Of a DNA stretch of 10,803 bases, positions 7,573-10,803 are shown piece by piece. The stretch spans positions 1 to 10,803 of the forward strand of contig JAAFHR010000078.1 in NCBI GenBank assembly GCA_013298455.1, read 5' to 3'. This stretch comes from Betaproteobacteria bacterium. Its GTDB lineage: Bacteria; Pseudomonadota; Gammaproteobacteria; Burkholderiales; Casimicrobiaceae. The notes under the pieces are model-generated. The model was not told where the DNA came from and did not search any database. It was given only the letters and a program-made list of their open reading frames with translations. Within the stretch, counting starts at the first letter, position 1, and each line of letters opens with the position of its first letter. Both the position numbers and the translations under genes were made by a program.

Positions 7573-8201
7573 TTGGGCGCCTTTTGGGCGTCTTTCGCCC
7601 GACGCTGTTTGGCCACTTCTTCGTCATCTAGGTAGCGAAACGTTTTGGCCACCGCTTCCATCGTCAAAATGACGTCTTTCGGGTCCTTGTTGATGATCGC
7701 CACTTCGTTGAGCGTGACGATTCGTGAGAGCTGCGACACGTCACTGGCGAATGCGCCGATGTCGTGGTAATTACCCGTCACACGAATATCCACAGGCAAT
7801 TCAGCGTAGAAGTCTTGCTGCCGCTCGACACTGGGTTTAAACATCTCGAACTGAAGTCCGCGACCCTGTCCGGCTTGATTGATGTCTGAGAGCAGCGAAT
7901 CCATTTCGCTTTTGCTCGGCAGCTGACGAAGCAGCGCGCCAAATTGCTGCTCGACTTCTTTGAGCTGCTGTACATACAGATCAAGATTAATCGCCTGTGC
8001 TTTTTTCTTAGCAAAAGACTCTTTAAGGCTGACTTCCTGCTTCTGCTTCGTCTCTAGCTCCTCGTTTTGCGGTAGCCAGCCGAAATAGGCAGCAGCGCCG
8101 CACAGCAGCAGCAATAAAAGAATCAGTGCGCCCGCTTTCGCTGGCCACGGCCAAATCCCGATGTCGCGGGGATTAAGTCGTTTAATTTCGTCCCAAGTCA
8201 T
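7569..8201 (-). CDS. pilO: Type IV pilus inner-membrane protein PilO
   Basis: PilO pairs with PilN in the periplasm as part of the pilus alignment complex. The 210 residues comprise a short cytoplasmic N-terminus, one membrane helix (about 22-42, Leu-rich), a coiled-coil stretch (about 47-92, rich in Glu/Lys/Gln) and a ferredoxin-like domain (about 93-195). Typical sequence includes LPSKSEMDSLLSDINQAGQG, ELPVDIRVTGNYHDIGAFAS and LSRIVTLNEV. The Lys/Arg-rich C-terminal tail looks disordered. It starts 12 bases after the pilN stop, and that gap contains GGAG five bases before the ATG, so it has its own ribosome binding site. Its stop overlaps pilP. Confidence 0.97.
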   Translation of the reverse strand: MTWDEIKRLNPRDIGIWPWPAKAGALILLLLLLCGAAAYFGWLPQNEELETKQKQEVSLKESFAKKKAQAINLDLYVQQLKEVEQQFGALLRQLPSKSEMDSLLSDINQAGQGRGLQFEMFKPSVERQQDFYAELPVDIRVTGNYHDIGAFASDVSQLSRIVTLNEVAIINKDPKDVILTMEAVAKTFRYLDDEEVAKQRRAKDAQKAPK

Positions 8202-8213
8202 GATGGCTCCGCT

Positions 8214-8849
8214 CTACTTCGTAATCGCCTGCATGACCTTTTCGCGCGAAGAAGGCGCGACGGCGGCAGCGGCAGAGGCTGGTTGATTCGGCTTAGCGTT
8301 CGGGTCCTCGAGACCCTTCAAGCTGATGTTCAAACTGAACTCGTTCAAGCGTTGATTGCGCTCCGTAACCGCCTTGATCTCCACGAGCTCGGCGGACTGC
8401 AAATAGGGCGACGATTCCAAATTGCGCATCAGCGTTGAGACGCGCGCATTCGATTGTGCCAAACCCACTAAGTTGATCTTAGTGCCCGATTGCTTGATGG
8501 CTTTGAGGTAAACGCCATCAGGTAACTGGCGAACCAGCTGATCAAGCAATTTAACGGATGCAGCACGATTGACTTGCAACGTTTCAACCACTTGCTTTCG
8601 CGCCAAGAGTGCACTTGTTTGCTCTTGCAGTTTTTTGATTTCTTCGATCTGACCGTCGAGCTTTTTCGTTTCGGCTGTCAGCATGTCGTTACGACGCTGC
8701 TGCGTGGCGATCCGCTCGTCAAGGTAGAGTTTGCCAACATACCAAATCGCCGCCGCCGCAATCAGCGTGCCCAGCAGCAGCATGTTGAATTCGCGCTTTC
8801 GCAGAGCGCGTTTAGCCGCTCGGTGCGGCAGTAAGTTAATGCGAATCAT
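8214..8849 (-). CDS. pilN: Type IV pilus inner-membrane protein PilN
   Basis: PilN anchors the cytoplasmic PilM to the membrane and dimerises with PilO in the periplasm. The N-terminal peptide MIRINLLPHR is the conserved segment that binds the PilM groove. One membrane helix follows (about 23-42), then a coiled coil (about 48-90) and a ferredoxin-like periplasmic domain (about 95-180) with the typical LLDQLVRQLPDGVYLKAIKQ. The C-terminal Ala/Pro/Ser tail (about 185-211) is low-complexity. Length is 211 residues, normal to slightly long because of the tail. The ATG overlaps the pilM stop by four bases, with a strong GGAGG inside the last pilM codons eight bases upstream. Confidence 0.97.
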   Translation of the reverse strand: MIRINLLPHRAAKRALRKREFNMLLLGTLIAAAAIWYVGKLYLDERIATQQRRNDMLTAETKKLDGQIEEIKKLQEQTSALLARKQVVETLQVNRAASVKLLDQLVRQLPDGVYLKAIKQSGTKINLVGLAQSNARVSTLMRNLESSPYLQSAELVEIKAVTERNQRLNEFSLNISLKGLEDPNAKPNQPASAAAAVAPSSREKVMQAITK

Positions 8850-9937
8850 GCGTCAAACCTCCGCATCGCCAGTCCACAGGCGACGAGCAGTGACGGCGCG
8901 TCGGCGGCGAGTTGACGCGACTTCACGCCAGGGCTCAACGACATGCCCGAAAACGGATTGGCGACCGACGCGACCACATTGGTACGCCGAGACACCGCTT
9001 CCACCAAGCCCGGCAGCGATGCGCAGCCGCCTGCAAGCAACATGTAGTCGAGCTGACCTTGCGCGCTTGAGGTGAGAAAAAACTGAAGTGCCCGCGCCGC
9101 TTCGATCGCTAGCGTATCGACGTAAGGCCGCAACACGTCGTTGTCGTAATTCGACGGCAGGTTGCCAGCACGCTTGGCCGATTCGGCCTCTTCGTTGGTC
9201 ATGTTGTAGGCGCGTTGAATCTCTTGCGTGAGTTGATTGCCGCCAAACGGGCTCTCGCGCATGAAAATCTGTTCTTCGTTACGAAACACGTAAAACCGCG
9301 TCGAGGTCGCTCCCACGTCCAAAACGCCGATGTTCTGATCAACGCCTTTGCCTGGGAGCGCTTCCGCCATCAATTCGTAGGCGCCCATCACAGCCATCGC
9401 CTCAACGTCCATCACCATGGGCTTAAGCCCAGCCGATTCGAGCGCGGCGACTCGATCTTCAACCTTTTCACGGCGCGCCGCTGCGATCATCACTTCGAGC
9501 TGCGTTGGATCGTTGGCGACTTCGCCCACCACCGCGAAGTCGAGATTGACCTCATCGAGTGCAAACGGTATGTACTGATTGGCTTCGCCTTCAACAGCCA
9601 ATTCCAGATCATCTTCACGCTCCGTCGCGGGCAGAGTGATGCGCTTGGTGATGACCATGCTCGTTGGCAGCGCCGCTGAGGCGCTCTTAGTGCGCGAGCC
9701 GAGCTTTCGAATCGCGCGCTCAATGGTCGCACCCACCGCTTCCATGTTGGCAATGTTGCCGTCGGTGACGGCATCCCTTGGAAGGGGCTCGATGGTGTAA
9801 CGAGTCAACTCGGGTTTGTCTCGGCTGCCGCCCAGCTCCACCATTTTCACAGCGGTACTGCTGATATCGACACCAATCAAAGGGGTCGATTTTGACCCGA
9901 AGGCGCCCCTAAGTTGACCCAAAAAATCTTTTTGCAT
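8846..9937 (-). CDS. pilM: Type IV pilus actin-like ATPase PilM
   Basis: PilM is a cytoplasmic FtsA/actin-fold protein that binds ATP and the N-terminus of PilN, tying the pilus machine to its cytoplasmic motors. The 363 residues show the actin-fold phosphate-1 loop LIGVDISSTAVKMVEL (about 20-35), the connecting VMDVEAMAVMGAYEL, the phosphate-2 loop IGVLDVGATSTRFYVF (about 203-218) and the adenosine-side motif LLAGGCASLPGL (about 300-311). It is first in the pilMNOPQ-aroK block. The ATG at 9937 gives the usual short N-terminal extension, but no Shine-Dalgarno is visible: the preceding bases are CTAAACTCTCA, and a hairpin ends five bases before the start. The upstream region is shared with divergent mrcA. 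Confidence 0.97.
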   Translation of the reverse strand: MQKDFLGQLRGAFGSKSTPLIGVDISSTAVKMVELGGSRDKPELTRYTIEPLPRDAVTDGNIANMEAVGATIERAIRKLGSRTKSASAALPTSMVITKRITLPATEREDDLELAVEGEANQYIPFALDEVNLDFAVVGEVANDPTQLEVMIAAARREKVEDRVAALESAGLKPMVMDVEAMAVMGAYELMAEALPGKGVDQNIGVLDVGATSTRFYVFRNEEQIFMRESPFGGNQLTQEIQRAYNMTNEEAESAKRAGNLPSNYDNDVLRPYVDTLAIEAARALQFFLTSSAQGQLDYMLLAGGCASLPGLVEAVSRRTNVVASVANPFSGMSLSPGVKSRQLAADAPSLLVACGLAMRRFDA

Positions 9938-9942
9938 TGAGA

Positions 9943-9969
9943 GTTTAGGCGGCTTTTGTCGCCTGAAAC
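9943..9969 (-). promoter_or_regulatory. Hairpin directly upstream of the pilM start
   Basis: On the plus strand GTTTAGGCGGC (9943-9953) pairs with GTCGCCTGAAAC (9958-9969) around a TTTT loop. The stem is 11 pairs long, with one G-T pair and one bulged G at 9965. In the pilM mRNA it would end five bases before the ATG, covering the place where a ribosome binding site should be. It could limit pilM translation or be a DNA-level site. Read rightward it lacks a following T-tract, so a terminator is unlikely. Confidence 0.45.
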
Positions 9970-10029
9970 TTTAAGTTGGGAAGGGAGTGTTGCACAAGCT
10001 CCGTTCCGTGGCAAGCCGGGAGCGGTTTC

Positions 10030-10084
10030 TGGCGACCTATAATCGGAAAAAATACAACATTGGCATAAAAATCGGTCGCCAATG
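10030..10084. promoter_or_regulatory. Overlapping inverted repeats and perfect TATAAT in the pilM-mrcA intergenic region
   Basis: TGGCGACC (10030-10037) and GGTCGCCA (10074-10081) form a perfect 8-bp inverted repeat flanking 36 AT-rich bases. CATTGGC (10058-10064) and GCCAATG (10078-10084) form a second, 7-bp repeat that shares bases 10078-10081 with the first, so only one could form in an RNA. A consensus -10 box TATAAT lies at 10038-10043 on the plus strand, but no acceptable -35 box sits 16-18 bases upstream. If it is used, mrcA would have a leader of about 150 bases. The region may hold operators for one or both divergent genes. Confidence 0.35.
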
Positions 10085-10198
10085 GGTCGTCAGCGAACAG
10101 CTTTCGACGCCTCTCAGGGTGACCAAATCGGTTTTTGACGGGTGTTTTTGGGGCCCAAACGCTGGCTGACGGTAACCCGGGGGAAGAAAGTCAAATCA

Positions 10199-10803
10199 AT
10201 GTTGAAGCGCTGGATCGTCTACTCTGCCTCGGTGATTGGGGGTTTGCTCATCGTCGGCGGCGTGCTGGGTGCGTTGGTCTGGACGCTCCTTTCGGCTCGC
10301 CTTCCTTCGCTCGAAGTAATCACTGACTACCAACCCAAGCTCCCGCTACGCGTGCTTTCCGAAGACGGCGTGAATTTGGCCGAATTCGGCGAAGAGCGCC
10401 GAACCGTAGTCAAACTCGCCGATGTCCCGCAAAACGTCAAGGATGCCATCCTCGCCGCCGAAGACTCCAATTTCTACGACCACTCAGGCGTCGATTGGGT
10501 CGCCGTGCTCCGGGCTGCCTATACAAACGCAACCACCGGGTCGCGACAAGGTGCCGGCACGATCACCATGCAGGTGGCCAGAAACTTCTTTCTGACCCGC
10601 GAGCAAACACTGCTTCGCAAGGCCAATGAGGTAGCGCTCACTTTCAAAATTGAGCGCGAGCTGACTAAAGATCAGATTCTTGAGCTCTACATCAACCAGA
10701 TCTTTTTAGGGCAACGTGCCTATGGTTTCGCGTCGGCATCGCAGGCGTATTACGGCAAACCGCTTGCGCAGGTTACCGCTGCGGAAGCCGCGATGCTGGC
10801 CGG
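10199..10803 (+). CDS. mrcA: Class A penicillin-binding protein 1A, 5' part (runs off right edge)
   Basis: This is a bifunctional peptidoglycan synthase (also called ponA) that polymerises lipid II and cross-links peptides in the periplasm. The window holds 201 complete codons of a protein usually near 750-850 residues, covering most of the glycosyltransferase (GT51) domain but not the transpeptidase domain. A membrane anchor at about 8-31 follows a short basic N-terminus. GT51 motifs are present in order: AAEDSNFYDHSGVDW with catalytic Glu88, GAGTITMQVARNFFL (118-132), KIERELTKDQILELYINQIFLG (150-171) with its second catalytic Glu in ILELYIN (162), AYGFASASQAYYGK, and TAAEAAMLAG at the edge. 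The GxSTITxQ motif reads GAGTITMQ here. The ATG at 10199 has GGGGGAAGAAAG upstream (10179-10190), a somewhat distant ribosome binding site. It is divergent from pilM, the usual arrangement in this group. Confidence 0.96.
   Translation, partial: MLKRWIVYSASVIGGLLIVGGVLGALVWTLLSARLPSLEVITDYQPKLPLRVLSEDGVNLAEFGEERRTVVKLADVPQNVKDAILAAEDSNFYDHSGVDWVAVLRAAYTNATTGSRQGAGTITMQVARNFFLTREQTLLRKANEVALTFKIERELTKDQILELYINQIFLGQRAYGFASASQAYYGKPLAQVTAAEAAMLA

Noticed and set aside
9215..9679. A 154-codon plus-strand frame antisense to pilM
   Set aside because: It is contained in pilM. The composition is His/Arg-rich without motifs, and no independent start signal was seen.
9987..10169. A 60-codon basic open frame (GTG start) in the pilM-mrcA intergenic region
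   Set aside because: It has no recognisable family, runs through the inverted repeats and TATAAT element, and its purine-rich stretch is too close to the start. A real small protein is possible but unsupported.

Overview
The window looks like ordinary chromosome from a betaproteobacterium, most likely Burkholderiales. This rests on gene content and order: a divergent class A penicillin-binding protein gene beside pilMNOPQ, then aroK, then gltB, a neighbourhood typical of that group. Start codons include probable GTG/TTG. I see no mobile element, CRISPR array, tRNA or rRNA.

Layout from left to right. Bases 1-2258 (minus) hold the 5' half of gltB, the large subunit of NADPH glutamate synthase, which runs off the left edge. 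Bases 2259-2523 form a divergent regulatory region with a 15-bp palindrome over a plausible gltB -35 box and a separate plausible rightward promoter. Bases 2524-3948 (plus) encode a 474-residue predicted lipoprotein built of beta-sandwich-like modules; I do not recognise its function. Bases 3949-4166 hold a terminator-like hairpin and a long-armed inverted repeat. Bases 4167-9937 (minus) form one co-directional block, transcribed pilM-pilN-pilO-pilP-pilQ-aroK. It has 4-base ATGA overlaps at M/N, O/P and P/Q, a 12-base gap at N/O, and a 101-base gap before aroK. Bases 9938-10198 are a second divergent intergenic region with several short inverted repeats. Bases 10199-10803 (plus) hold the 5' end of mrcA/ponA, which runs off the right edge.

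The pil genes together make the type IV pilus alignment complex: PilM (cytoplasmic, actin-like), PilN and PilO (inner membrane, periplasmic coiled coils), PilP (lipoprotein linker) and PilQ (outer-membrane secretin). AroK (shikimate kinase) and GltB are housekeeping enzymes that commonly sit downstream in this group.

The main departures from expectation are that aroB (and dgt), usually found between aroK and gltB, are absent; that this place is taken by an opposite-strand modular lipoprotein; and that the two intergenic regions beside it and the pilM leader carry unexplained dyad structures. Nothing amounts to a clear new system. The lipoprotein and the rearranged aroK-gltB junction are the most worthwhile leads.
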